Source: Romboutsia_C sp015668195
Lineage (GTDB): Bacteria; Bacillota; Clostridia; Peptostreptococcales; Peptostreptococcaceae
DNA: 64,000 bases
Direction of reading: 5' to 3'
Assembly (NCBI RefSeq): GCF_015668195.1
Contig: NZ_JADPFC010000001.1
Coordinates: 1,061,642-1,125,641 of the forward strand
The stretch's first letter is position 1. Every line of letters begins with the position of its first letter. Shown here one piece after another: positions 1-7,946 of the stretch. The notes under the pieces are model-generated. The model worked only from the letters and a program-made list of their open reading frames with translations, had not been told where the DNA came from and did no database searches. The position numbers were made by a program, and so were the translations under genes.

Positions 1-212
1 TATACATCTAAGTTTTCATCATCTACACAAATTACTTCATCTGCACCATATTGTATAAGCTCTTCACTTAAACTTTTAACATTGTGTCCAAGAAGTACTG
101 CACTTACTTTACTATTTAATTTATCTGCTAACTCTTTACCTCTTCCTATTAATTCCAAAGAAACATTTTGGATCTCACCGCTTCTTTGCTCAACAAAAAC
201 CATTACACTCAT
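1..212 (-). CDS. etfA: Electron transfer flavoprotein alpha subunit, N-terminal part (cut by window edge)
   Basis: EtfA holds the FAD that passes electrons between acyl-CoA dehydrogenase and its redox partners. Only the first 70 codons are present. They begin MSVMVFVEQRSGEIQNVSLE and continue with the GRGKELADKL and GADEVICVDD stretches typical of the EtfA N-terminal domain. The start ATG at 212 has a GGAGG site just upstream. It is the last visible gene of the crt-hbd-thlA-bcd-etfB-etfA run, 58 bases after etfB. The C-terminal FAD domain lies outside the window, so an electron-bifurcating type cannot be judged. Confidence 0.9.
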   Translation of the reverse strand, partial: MSVMVFVEQRSGEIQNVSLELIGRGKELADKLNSKVSAVLLGHNVKSLSEELIQYGADEVICVDDENLDV

Positions 213-270
213 TATTTTTCCTCCTATAATCACTACTCTTTGAGAAATATTTCGTCAAATTGTTTAGTTT

Positions 271-1068
271 TTAAGCCTTAGCTTCAGTTATTATAAACTT
301 TTCTTTAAGAGCATTTACTATTATTGATGCTCCTTCTTTTTCATCTACATCATAAAGTGTTCCTTTTGCTTTAACGCCCTTAGTAAATGATTTTTTAACT
401 TTTGTTGGAGAACCTTTTAATCCTATCTCTTCTAAACAAACATCTATATCTTTTAAAGTCCAAGTTTCTATTTTATCTTCTCTCATACAATCATATATTC
501 TAGAAACTCTCATATATCTTGGAGTGTTCATTTCTTTTAAAGTAGTTATAAGAAGTGGCATTTTAGCCTTTATAACTTGATATCCGTCTTCAAAAGCTCT
601 ATTTACTATTACATGTTCACCTTCTACTTCTAACTTTTCAACATAAGTTATAGATGGTATATCAAGATGATTTGCTATTTGAGGACCAACTTGTGCTGTA
701 TCTCCATCTATTGCTTGTCTTCCTGCTATTATTAAATCATAGTCTAGTTTCTTTATAGCTCCTGCTATAGTTTTTGAAGTAGCTAATGTATCAGCTCCTG
801 CAAAAGCTCTATCTGTAAGAAGTATTGCTTTATCAGCACCCATTGCTATTGCTTCTTTTAATGCATTTTTAGCTTGAGGTGGTCCCATTGTTAAAACTGT
901 AACTGTAGCACCCATTTTTTCTTTTAGGTTTACTGCTTCTTCTATTCCTGCTTTATCATCAGGGTTTATAATACTTGGTACACCATCTCTTATTAATGTA
1001 CCAGTTTTAGGATCTAATTTTACTTCTGTTGTATCTGGTACTTGCTTTACACAAACTAATATATTCAT
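271..1068 (-). CDS. etfB: Electron transfer flavoprotein beta subunit
   Basis: EtfB pairs with EtfA to form the flavoprotein that exchanges electrons with butyryl-CoA dehydrogenase. The protein starts MNILVCVKQVPDTTEVKLD, the classic EtfB N-terminus, and contains the DGDTAQVGPQIA loop near residue 120. I chose the ATG at 1068 because a GGAGG site precedes it closely; a longer reading to 1110 adds 14 residues that overlap bcd and lacks family support. At 265 residues it has normal length. It follows bcd in the same operon. In Clostridia the Bcd-EtfAB complex often bifurcates electrons between crotonyl-CoA and ferredoxin; that is family knowledge, not shown here. Confidence 0.95.
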   Translation of the reverse strand: MNILVCVKQVPDTTEVKLDPKTGTLIRDGVPSIINPDDKAGIEEAVNLKEKMGATVTVLTMGPPQAKNALKEAIAMGADKAILLTDRAFAGADTLATSKTIAGAIKKLDYDLIIAGRQAIDGDTAQVGPQIANHLDIPSITYVEKLEVEGEHVIVNRAFEDGYQVIKAKMPLLITTLKEMNTPRYMRVSRIYDCMREDKIETWTLKDIDVCLEEIGLKGSPTKVKKSFTKGVKAKGTLYDVDEKEGASIIVNALKEKFIITEAKA

Positions 1069-1090
1069 ATTCTTTCCTCCTAAAAATTTG

Positions 1091-2215
1091 CTATTTAAGT
1101 AAGTCTGCACTTATAACCATTCTTTGTACTTCACTTGTTCCTTCGTATATTTCAGTTATTTTTGCATCTCTCATCATTCTTTCTATATCATATTCACGAG
1201 TGTATCCGTATCCTCCGTGAAGTTGAACTGCTTTAGTTGTAACTTCCATTGCTACTTCAGATGCATAAAGTTTTGCCATAGCAGCATCTACACTATATGG
1301 TTTACCTGCATCTTTTTTACTTGCAGCCTTATATACTAAAAGTCTTGCAGCTTCTATTTTAGTTTTCATATTAGCAAGTTCAAATTGAGTATTTTGAAAC
1401 GCCGATAAACTTCTACCAAATTGCTTTCTTTCTTTTACATAATCAACTGTAACATCTAATGCACCTTGTGCAATTCCTAATGCCTGTGCAGCTATTCCTA
1501 TACGACCACCATCTAGTGTCTTCATAGCTATCTTAAATCCTTGTCCAACTTTACCTAATAAGTTTTCTTTAGGTATTACACAGTTTTCAAATATAAGTTC
1601 ACAAGTTGCAGAACCTCTTATACCAAGTTTTTTCTCTTTTTTACCTATTGTAAATCCTTCTGTTCCTTTTTCAACTATGAAAGCTGATATTCCACGAGTT
1701 CCTTTTGATTTATCAGTCATAGCCATAACTATATATATATCAGCAGGACCTGCATTAGTTATAAATATCTTAGTTCCATTTAATATATAATTATCTCCAT
1801 CTAAAACTGCAGTAGTTTGTTGAGCCGATGCATCTGTACCTGCATTAGGTTCAGTTAAACCAAAAGCACCTAATTTTTCTCCTTTTGCAAGTGGAACTAA
1901 AAACTTTTGCTTTTGTTCTTCTGTACCAAATTCATATATTGGATTAGCACCTAGTGATGTATGAGCAGATAAAATTACACCTGTAGTTCCACAAGCTTTT
2001 GAAAGTTCTTCAACAGCTAATGTGTATCCTAAATAATCTCCGCCTTCTCCACCATATTCTTTTGGAAAAGGTATTCCTAACATCCCGCATTCAGCCATCT
2101 TATCAACTGTTGCATATGGGAATTTTTCTTCTTCATCTATTTCATGAGCTATAGGAGCTACCTCATTTACTGTAAACTCTCTATACATTTGTTTTAATAA
2201 TTCATATTTTTCCAT
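1091..2215 (-). CDS. bcd: Butyryl-CoA dehydrogenase (short-chain acyl-CoA dehydrogenase)
   Basis: A FAD enzyme interconverting crotonyl-CoA and butyryl-CoA with EtfAB as partner, in the cytoplasm. The 374 residues show the three acyl-CoA dehydrogenase domains, the flavin-loop stretch FGLTEPNAGTDAS near residue 118, the VQLHGGYGYTREY signature and the catalytic glutamate in IYEGTSE (about residue 358). It is slightly shorter than typical Bcd (about 380) because the N-terminus MEKYELLKQMYREF is a little shorter. A GGGGAGA site precedes the ATG. It sits between thlA and etfB, the usual setting for the clostridial butyrate pathway. Confidence 0.95.
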   Translation of the reverse strand: MEKYELLKQMYREFTVNEVAPIAHEIDEEEKFPYATVDKMAECGMLGIPFPKEYGGEGGDYLGYTLAVEELSKACGTTGVILSAHTSLGANPIYEFGTEEQKQKFLVPLAKGEKLGAFGLTEPNAGTDASAQQTTAVLDGDNYILNGTKIFITNAGPADIYIVMAMTDKSKGTRGISAFIVEKGTEGFTIGKKEKKLGIRGSATCELIFENCVIPKENLLGKVGQGFKIAMKTLDGGRIGIAAQALGIAQGALDVTVDYVKERKQFGRSLSAFQNTQFELANMKTKIEAARLLVYKAASKKDAGKPYSVDAAMAKLYASEVAMEVTTKAVQLHGGYGYTREYDIERMMRDAKITEIYEGTSEVQRMVISADLLK

Positions 2216-2245
2216 AAATATCTCCCCTCTTTTGAATACACTATA

Positions 2246-3430
2246 TTAGCATTTTTTTATTATTAAACTAGTACCTTGTCCACCACCTATACAAAGTGTA
2301 GCAAGTCCTAGGTTAGCATCTTCTCTTTTTTGCATTTCATGTATTAAAGAAACTAATATTCTACATCCACTAGCTCCCACTGGATGACCAAGTGCTATTG
2401 CACCACCATTTACATTTACTTTTTCCATATCAAAGTTTAATCCTTTTGATACTGATAAAGCTTGTACTGCAAAAGCTTCATTTGCTTCTATTAAGTCTAT
2501 ATCATCTAAGTTTAAGTTTGCTTTTTGAAGAGCTTTTTCTGTTGATGGAACTGGACCATAACCCATTATAGATGGATCAACTCCTGCTGAAGCATAAGAA
2601 ACTATACTTGCTAATGGTTTTAATCCTAATTCATCGCACTTTTCTCTACTCATAAGTATAACCATAGCACTACCATCATTTATTCCAGATGCATTTCCTG
2701 CACTAACAGTTCCATCTTTTTTAAATGCTGGTCTTAATTTAGATAATCTTTCTAGAGTAGTATTATGCTTTGGATGCTCATCAGTATCAAATACAATAGG
2801 ATCACCTTTTCTTTGTGGTATTAAAACCTCAACTATTTCATCCTTAAATCTATTGCTTAATTGAGCTTGTTTAGCTTTCTCTTGACTTAAAAGAGCAAAT
2901 TTATCTTGTTCTTCTCTAGTTATACCAAACTTTTCTGCTAAATTTTCTGCAGTTATCCCCATATGGTAATTATTAAAGGCATCTGTTAATCCATCATTTA
3001 CTAAAGAGTCAACTATTTTATTATCCCCTAATCCATATCCATATCTACCTCTATTTAATAAATATGGTGCATTACTCATACTTTCACATCCACCAGCAAG
3101 TACTACATCACAATCTCCAAGAGCTATAAATTGTGCTGCCATACTAACTGCTCTAAGTCCAGAACCACAAACTTTATTTATAGCAAGTGCTGGAGTTTCT
3201 ACTGGGACATTAGCTTTTATAGCAACTTGTCTTGCTACATTTTGTCCAAGACCTGCACTTAATACATTTCCTATTAACACCTCATCTATTATTTCAGGAT
3301 TTATATTAGCTCTTTTTATTGCTTCTTTAGCCGCTATACTTCCTAATTCTACAGAACTTACATCTTTAAGTGCCCCACCTAAAGAGCCTATAGGAGTTCT
3401 AACTGCTGATACTATAACAACTTCTCTCAT
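2246..3430 (-). CDS. thlA: Acetyl-CoA acetyltransferase (thiolase)
   Basis: Catalyses reversible condensation of two acetyl-CoA to acetoacetyl-CoA, the entry to butyryl-CoA synthesis, or the reverse in degradation. The 394 residues contain the three catalytic signatures: the nucleophile in INKVCGSGLRA (Cys88), the histidine in GGAIALGHPVGASG and the second cysteine in LCIGGGQGTS. Length is exactly that of the family. A GGGAGG site precedes the ATG, and a 13-base palindrome lies directly upstream of it. It follows hbd and precedes bcd in one operon. Confidence 0.96.
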   Translation of the reverse strand: MREVVIVSAVRTPIGSLGGALKDVSSVELGSIAAKEAIKRANINPEIIDEVLIGNVLSAGLGQNVARQVAIKANVPVETPALAINKVCGSGLRAVSMAAQFIALGDCDVVLAGGCESMSNAPYLLNRGRYGYGLGDNKIVDSLVNDGLTDAFNNYHMGITAENLAEKFGITREEQDKFALLSQEKAKQAQLSNRFKDEIVEVLIPQRKGDPIVFDTDEHPKHNTTLERLSKLRPAFKKDGTVSAGNASGINDGSAMVILMSREKCDELGLKPLASIVSYASAGVDPSIMGYGPVPSTEKALQKANLNLDDIDLIEANEAFAVQALSVSKGLNFDMEKVNVNGGAIALGHPVGASGCRILVSLIHEMQKREDANLGLATLCIGGGQGTSLIIKKC

Positions 3431-3442
3431 ATTCTTCCTCCC

Positions 3443-3455
3443 TTGACAGTGTCAA
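3443..3455. promoter_or_regulatory. Short perfect palindrome in front of thlA
   Basis: The 13 bases TTGACAGTGTCAA form a perfect dyad about a central base. They end only a few bases upstream of the thlA ribosome site, in the 59-base hbd-thlA gap. It could be an operator half-pair, a small RNA hairpin tuning thlA translation, or chance. No regulator is assigned. Confidence 0.3.
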
Positions 3456-3489
3456 ATTTTTTTATTTATTTAATGAATTTTATAATTAA

Positions 3490-4332
3490 TTATTGATAAT
3501 TATAAAATCCTTTTTTAACTTTTCTTCCTAATATTCCACCTCTAACCATTTTTTTAAGAAGTGGATGTGGTCTATATTTTGAATCCCCAAATTCACTATA
3601 TAGTACTTCCATTATATTTAGGCATACGTCTAAACCTATAAGGTCACCTAACGCTAATGGTCCTATTGGATGATTTGCTCCTAATTTCATTGCATTATCT
3701 ATATCTTCTGCACTTGCAATACCTTCTGCAAATATTCCTATTGCTTCATTTATCATAGGTACTAGAATTCTATTAACTACAAATCCTGGTGCTTCAGATA
3801 CACTTACAGGAGTTTTATTTAATTGTTTACATAATTCAAATATTGTATTGTGGGTTTCTTTTGATGTTAGCATACCGTCTATTACTTCTATTAATTTCAT
3901 AACTGGTGCTGGATTGAAAAAGTGCATTCCTATCACTTTTTCAGGTCTATTAGTGCTTATTGATAGGTCTGTTATCGACAATGATGATGTATTTGTTGCA
4001 AATATTGTTTCTTCTTTACATATTTCATCTAGTTCTTTAAGTAATTGTTTTTTGATTTGTATATTTTCAACTATAGCCTCTATTACTAAATCACAATCTT
4101 TTGCTTCTTCTAATTCTACAGTTGAATTAAGTCTTTTTAATATTTCATTTTTTTCTTCATGTTTTATCTTCTCTTTTGCTACTTTTCTTTCTAAACTTTT
4201 TGTTATTAACTTAATCCCTTTTTCTATACTGTCATTGTTTAAATCTCTAAGTATTACTTGATGTCCATTAGATATAAGTACCTCTGCAATACCACTTCCC
4301 ATAGTACCGCTTCCTATTACCATTATTTTCAT
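3490..4332 (-). CDS. hbd: 3-hydroxybutyryl-CoA dehydrogenase
   Basis: NAD(P)-dependent enzyme reducing acetoacetyl-CoA to 3-hydroxybutyryl-CoA. The 280 residues start with the Rossmann motif VIGSGTMGSGIAE (residues 5-17). They carry the catalytic Ser in NTSSLSI (about 117), the catalytic pair in MHFFNPAPVMKLIEV (His137, Glu149) and the conserved PGFVVNRI segment in the C-terminal domain. Length matches clostridial Hbd (about 280). It lies 11 bases downstream of crt and upstream of thlA. Confidence 0.96.
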   Translation of the reverse strand: MKIMVIGSGTMGSGIAEVLISNGHQVILRDLNNDSIEKGIKLITKSLERKVAKEKIKHEEKNEILKRLNSTVELEEAKDCDLVIEAIVENIQIKKQLLKELDEICKEETIFATNTSSLSITDLSISTNRPEKVIGMHFFNPAPVMKLIEVIDGMLTSKETHNTIFELCKQLNKTPVSVSEAPGFVVNRILVPMINEAIGIFAEGIASAEDIDNAMKLGANHPIGPLALGDLIGLDVCLNIMEVLYSEFGDSKYRPHPLLKKMVRGGILGRKVKKGFYNYQ

Positions 4333-4343
4333 GATATTTCCCC

Positions 4344-5147
4344 CTATAATGAACTACTTACTTTTTTATCACAATGTATATTAAATTTTGGATCTCTTTT
4401 TTCTAAAAATGCACTCATACCTTCTTCTTGGTCATAACTTGCAAAGCATAGCCCAAATAGATAGCTTTCTAGATTTATAGCATTATCTATATCTATTTCA
4501 TAACCTTTATTTATTGCATTTTTAGCATATCTTACGGCAAGTTGACCTTTAGATGCAATAAGCTTTGCCATATCTATACACTCTTCTAGTAAAGTTTCAT
4601 GTGATGTAACCTTATTTACTAGATTTATGTTTAATGCATCTTCTGCTTTTATTATTTGTGCACTATATATAAGTTCTTTAGCTTTCCCTATTCCTACTAT
4701 TCTAGATAACCTTTGAGTTCCTCCAAATCCAGGTAATATACCAAGGTTGACTTCTACTTGCCCAAATTTTGCTTTTGTGCTTGCTATTCTAATATCACAA
4801 CTCATAGCAATCTCTAATCCTCCACCTAAGCAAAATCCATTTATTCCCGCTATTATAGGTTTCTCACAGTTTTCTATTTTTCTAAATAATTCATTTCCAG
4901 TTTTTGAAAACCTTCTTGCTTCTTCAAAATTCATATCTTTCATAGCTTCTATATCTGCCCCTGCTACGAAAGCCCTTCCTTGACCTGTTATTATACCTAC
5001 ATAAATTTCCTCATCTTTTTTGATGATATCAATAGCTCTATCTAATTCTTTTAGTACTTCTTCATTTAAAGAATTCAAATATTCTTCCCTAGCTATCTTG
5101 ATTATGTATATATTCCCCTCTTTAGTGCAGATTAAATTTTTAAACAT
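4344..5147 (-). CDS. crt: Enoyl-CoA hydratase / crotonase
   Basis: Interconverts 3-hydroxybutyryl-CoA and crotonyl-CoA. The 267 residues show the crotonase oxyanion-hole segments (AFVAGADIEAM and GFCLGGGLEIAMS) and the two expected glutamates, Glu112 in GGGLEIAM and Glu132 in GQVEVNLGILPGFGGTQRL. The ATG at 5147 has a GGATGG site. It is the first gene of the butyryl-CoA operon and follows a long, repeat-bearing leader. Six genes in the order crt-hbd-thlA-bcd-etfB-etfA cover the whole acetyl-CoA to butyryl-CoA route. Confidence 0.95.
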   Translation of the reverse strand: MFKNLICTKEGNIYIIKIAREEYLNSLNEEVLKELDRAIDIIKKDEEIYVGIITGQGRAFVAGADIEAMKDMNFEEARRFSKTGNELFRKIENCEKPIIAGINGFCLGGGLEIAMSCDIRIASTKAKFGQVEVNLGILPGFGGTQRLSRIVGIGKAKELIYSAQIIKAEDALNINLVNKVTSHETLLEECIDMAKLIASKGQLAVRYAKNAINKGYEIDIDNAINLESYLFGLCFASYDQEEGMSAFLEKRDPKFNIHCDKKVSSSL

Positions 5148-5723
5148 ATCTTTTCCATCCTTATATCCTATTTACTAATAGTAACACAGATGTCTTATTC
5201 CCTCTCTTAGCTATTTACTACTTTAGTAATTTATAATTGTAGTTTTCAACTAAATATTTCCTTATGCTTTTAATATTCTGCATTTATTTCTATATTCCTT
5301 CTTTTATTTTTATTTTTTTACATTTTTTTAATTTATAGCTAAAATTTTAGGATAAATATTTTCTTATGTTTATTATATTATATATTTATTTCTATATCCC
5401 TTCTTTTATTTTTATTTTTTTACATTTTCTTTTTATATTATATAATATTCTACTTTATTCTTCATATTCCTTCTTTATATTTTACATTTTTTGTATATTA
5501 TTTTTTTTATATATAAATCAGCATTACATATACTTATAATTATTCATAAGCATAATTTGTTATTAATCAAAAATTTTTATCCTAACGTTTGTTAATAAAT
5601 TTTACATATATTATTTTTATTATATAAATATTCTTTACTTTTTCTTAGACTCCTTCTTTTTTATAAAAATTTGTCATATAAAGTTTAAAAATAGATTTTT
5701 TTTGAAAATTTTCTATTAATACG
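5148..5723 (-). promoter_or_regulatory. Long AT-rich leader/promoter region of the butyryl-CoA operon
   Basis: About 575 bases without a convincing gene, between the nhaC terminator and crt. It should contain the promoter of the crt-hbd-thlA-bcd-etfBA operon, but the composition is so AT-rich that any single -35/-10 choice would be arbitrary. The region holds a near-perfect 75-base duplication, annotated separately, and weaker related copies nearer 5450-5490. No riboswitch family was recognised. Confidence 0.5.
5252..5428. repeat. Two direct copies of a 75-base unit in the crt leader
   Basis: Copy A is 5252-5326 and copy B is 5354-5428, offset by 102 bases. The last 45 bases of each (5282-5326 and 5384-5428) differ at one position only, while the first 30 match at about 23. 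A third, clearly degraded version lies near 5449-5492. On the transcribed strand each core contains a GAAGG element followed by a purine-rich stretch. The identity is too long to be simple low complexity. It looks like a tandem duplication in the operon leader; function unknown. Confidence 0.65.
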
Positions 5724-5757
5724 AAAGAGGCTAATCTTTAATTAAGATAGCCTCTTA
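5724..5757 (-). terminator. Terminator after nhaC
   Basis: Arms 5727-5738 and 5744-5754 (GAGGCTA(A)TCTT paired with AAGATAGCCTC) form a stem with one bulged A. It lies four bases beyond the nhaC stop and is followed on the minus strand by a short, imperfect T run. Confidence 0.7.
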
Positions 5758-5760
5758 TGT

Positions 5761-7203
5761 TTATAGTATACCTTTTTCTATTTCTTCTTTAACTTTTTTC
5801 ATTTCTTCTTGAGGTAAATTTTCTATAGTTATACCGGTAGATGCATATATTAAAGATATTATAGGATTTATTAAGTTTAAAAATGCAAATGGTAAATAAG
5901 CAAATGGATGAATTCCTAAAGTTACCCACATATAAGCACCACATGTATTCCATGGGATAAGTGGTGATGTTAGTGTTCCACTATCTTCTAGTGCCCTTGA
6001 TAAATTCTTTGGATGATATCCTCTTTTTCTATATTCATTTTTATACATTCTTCCTGGTAAAACTATTGATAGATATTGATCTCCAGTAGCTAAATTTACT
6101 CCTATACAAGATACTATAGTAGCTAAAACTAATCCAAAAGAACCTTTTGCAAATTTTAAAAGTGCACTTGATAGTGCCTCTAGCATTCCAGTTTTTTCAA
6201 GTAATCCTCCCAAACTAAGTGCACATAATATAAGTGAAACTGTCCACATCATGGAATCAAGACCACCACGACTTAATAATGCATCAACGTCAGCTACTCC
6301 TGTTTCTGATACATATCCATAATGAGCAGCTCCTACTATATCAGTTAAGTTAGATCCTTGACAAAAATATGCAAATATTGCCCCTAGTAGTGTTCCTATT
6401 AATAATCCTGGTATGGCTGGTACTTTACATATAACAAGTATTATTACTAAAATAGGTGGTATAAATAGTATCGGTGATAAAGTATTATATGAATCACTAA
6501 GTGTACCTCTTATAAGTTCAATGTTTGCCATATCAAGTTCTTTACCTGCATATTTCATACCTATTATTCCATAAAGTATAAGTGCTATTATAAGTGCTGG
6601 TCCTGTAGTGTATATCATGTGTTTTATATGTTCAAATAACTCTGCTCCTGCCATTGCTGGCGCTAAGTTTGTAGTATCTGAAAGTGGTGACATTTTATCT
6701 CCAAAATATGCTCCAGATATTATTGCTCCTGCTACAAGCGGAGCCGGCATTCCAAGACCTTGACCTATACCAATAAGCGCAATTCCAACAGTTCCTGCTG
6801 TAGTCCAAGATGAACCAGTAGCAAGTGATACTATCGCACATATTATTGTAGTTGCTGGTAAGAATATTGCTGGTGATAATATTTCAAGACCCCAATAAAT
6901 CATTGATGGTACTGTTCCACTTAATATCCATGTTCCTATAAGTGTACCTACTATCATAAGTATAAGTATTGCCTGCATTGCCATTTTTATAGTTTCAAGT
7001 ATTGTTCCCTCTAACTCTTTCCAGCTAAATCCTAGTCTAAATATTCCAACACAACCTACCATAAGTGAACCTATTATAAGTGGTATGTGTGGATCAGCAT
7101 CGAGTTCTATCAATGAATATGCTAATACTATAACTAAAAGTATTAATGGTATTATAGATTCTATAAGAGTTGCTTTTCTCTGGGTTTTTGGGTTTGCTTT
7201 CAA
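5761..7203 (-). CDS. nhaC: NhaC-family Na+/H+ antiporter
   Basis: A 480-residue integral membrane protein with about a dozen hydrophobic segments, of the NhaC antiporter family. Recognisable parts are GSSWTTAGTVGIALIGIGQG near residue 131 and the family hallmark GAYFGDKMSPLSDTTNLAPA near residues 164-183. The start ATG follows a GGGGGAAA site. Some family members exchange other ions or substrates (for example malate/lactate in MleN types), so the substrate is not proven. Its position beside CoA-fermentation genes and a Kal-like gene suggests it handles Na+ or amino-acid traffic linked to fermentation; this is inference. Confidence 0.85.
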   Translation of the reverse strand: MKANPKTQRKATLIESIIPLILLVIVLAYSLIELDADPHIPLIIGSLMVGCVGIFRLGFSWKELEGTILETIKMAMQAILILMIVGTLIGTWILSGTVPSMIYWGLEILSPAIFLPATTIICAIVSLATGSSWTTAGTVGIALIGIGQGLGMPAPLVAGAIISGAYFGDKMSPLSDTTNLAPAMAGAELFEHIKHMIYTTGPALIIALILYGIIGMKYAGKELDMANIELIRGTLSDSYNTLSPILFIPPILVIILVICKVPAIPGLLIGTLLGAIFAYFCQGSNLTDIVGAAHYGYVSETGVADVDALLSRGGLDSMMWTVSLILCALSLGGLLEKTGMLEALSSALLKFAKGSFGLVLATIVSCIGVNLATGDQYLSIVLPGRMYKNEYRKRGYHPKNLSRALEDSGTLTSPLIPWNTCGAYMWVTLGIHPFAYLPFAFLNLINPIISLIYASTGITIENLPQEEMKKVKEEIEKGIL

Positions 7204-7395
7204 AATATTTCCCCCTTATTTTTATATTTTATTAATCCATATTAAATTTTCTGAAAATTATACCAATTTTTAGTTAGTTTTTAGTATATTCCTATATAAT
7301 ATTTTAATATATACCTCAACGTTTCATTTTCCCTTATAACTTATGAATTCTATATTTACAGACTTTAATAAAATTTATCTGACTAATTTATATTT

Positions 7396-7779
7396 TCATC
7401 TATTTTTTTGTTTATCTTTAGGAACTACACAAGTTCCACTAGCCTTGCATACAACTATAGGTCTTAGTAACACCTCTCCTGATGAATTATTTATGCCTGA
7501 TACTGATTGTATAACCTTTCTAGCTTCAAAATTCATTTTTCTAGATGTGGTTCCAAAAGATATTAATTCTCCACTAACCTCTATATAATCTCCTGCATAT
7601 ACAGGTGCTAAAAACTCTATATTATCGTAAGCCCTAAATAAGCCTTCATCCCCATCATGCTTTATAAGTATTTCTGCGGCTGCATCTTTAAATAATTTAA
7701 GTATCTTTGAACCATCTACTAAGTTTTTGCCATAATTAGCATCATTTGTCCCTATTCTAACTCTTATTAAAGACTTCAT
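7396..7779 (-). CDS. kal: Hotdog-fold protein, 3-aminobutyryl-CoA ammonia-lyase (Kal)-like
   Basis: A 127-residue single hotdog domain. The segments NLVDGSKILKLF, FRAYDNIEFLAPVYAGDYIEVSGEL and the tail KASGTCVVPKDKQ match my recollection of Kal, which converts 3-aminobutyryl-CoA to crotonyl-CoA in lysine fermentation. Crotonyl-CoA is an intermediate of the operon next door, which fits. However, none of the other lysine-pathway genes (kamA, kamDE, kdd, kce) is in the window. A generic acyl-CoA thioesterase of the same fold is the alternative. The ATG follows an AAGGGGA site. Confidence 0.65.
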   Translation of the reverse strand: MKSLIRVRIGTNDANYGKNLVDGSKILKLFKDAAAEILIKHDGDEGLFRAYDNIEFLAPVYAGDYIEVSGELISFGTTSRKMNFEARKVIQSVSGINNSSGEVLLRPIVVCKASGTCVVPKDKQKNR

Positions 7780-7902
7780 TAACTCGTCCCCTTCCTTAAT
7801 TTAATTTTTGACCTTTAATAAATACTATGAAATAGACTTAGGCATATATTACATAAACAACTATATATTAATTTGTAAAAGATACTACTTTTGTAATATG
7901 TA

Positions 7903-7944
7903 AAAAAGCACTAAAAATCATAATTATAATTTTTAGTGCTTTTT
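7903..7944. terminator. Strong hairpin terminator after the DUF389 gene
   Basis: Perfect 16-base arms, 7903-7918 and 7929-7944 (AAAAAGCACTAAAAAT and its complement), with a 10-base loop. The A run on one side and T run on the other make it usable on either strand. It ends two bases from the DUF389 stop codon and insulates it from kal. Confidence 0.85.
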
Positions 7945-7946
7945 AT

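Noticed and set aside
5218..5283. A 21-codon ORF on the minus strand inside repeat copy A of the crt leader
   Set aside because: The GAAGG element is about 13 bases from its ATG, which is too far, and the second repeat copy has ATA in place of ATG, so the frame is not maintained.
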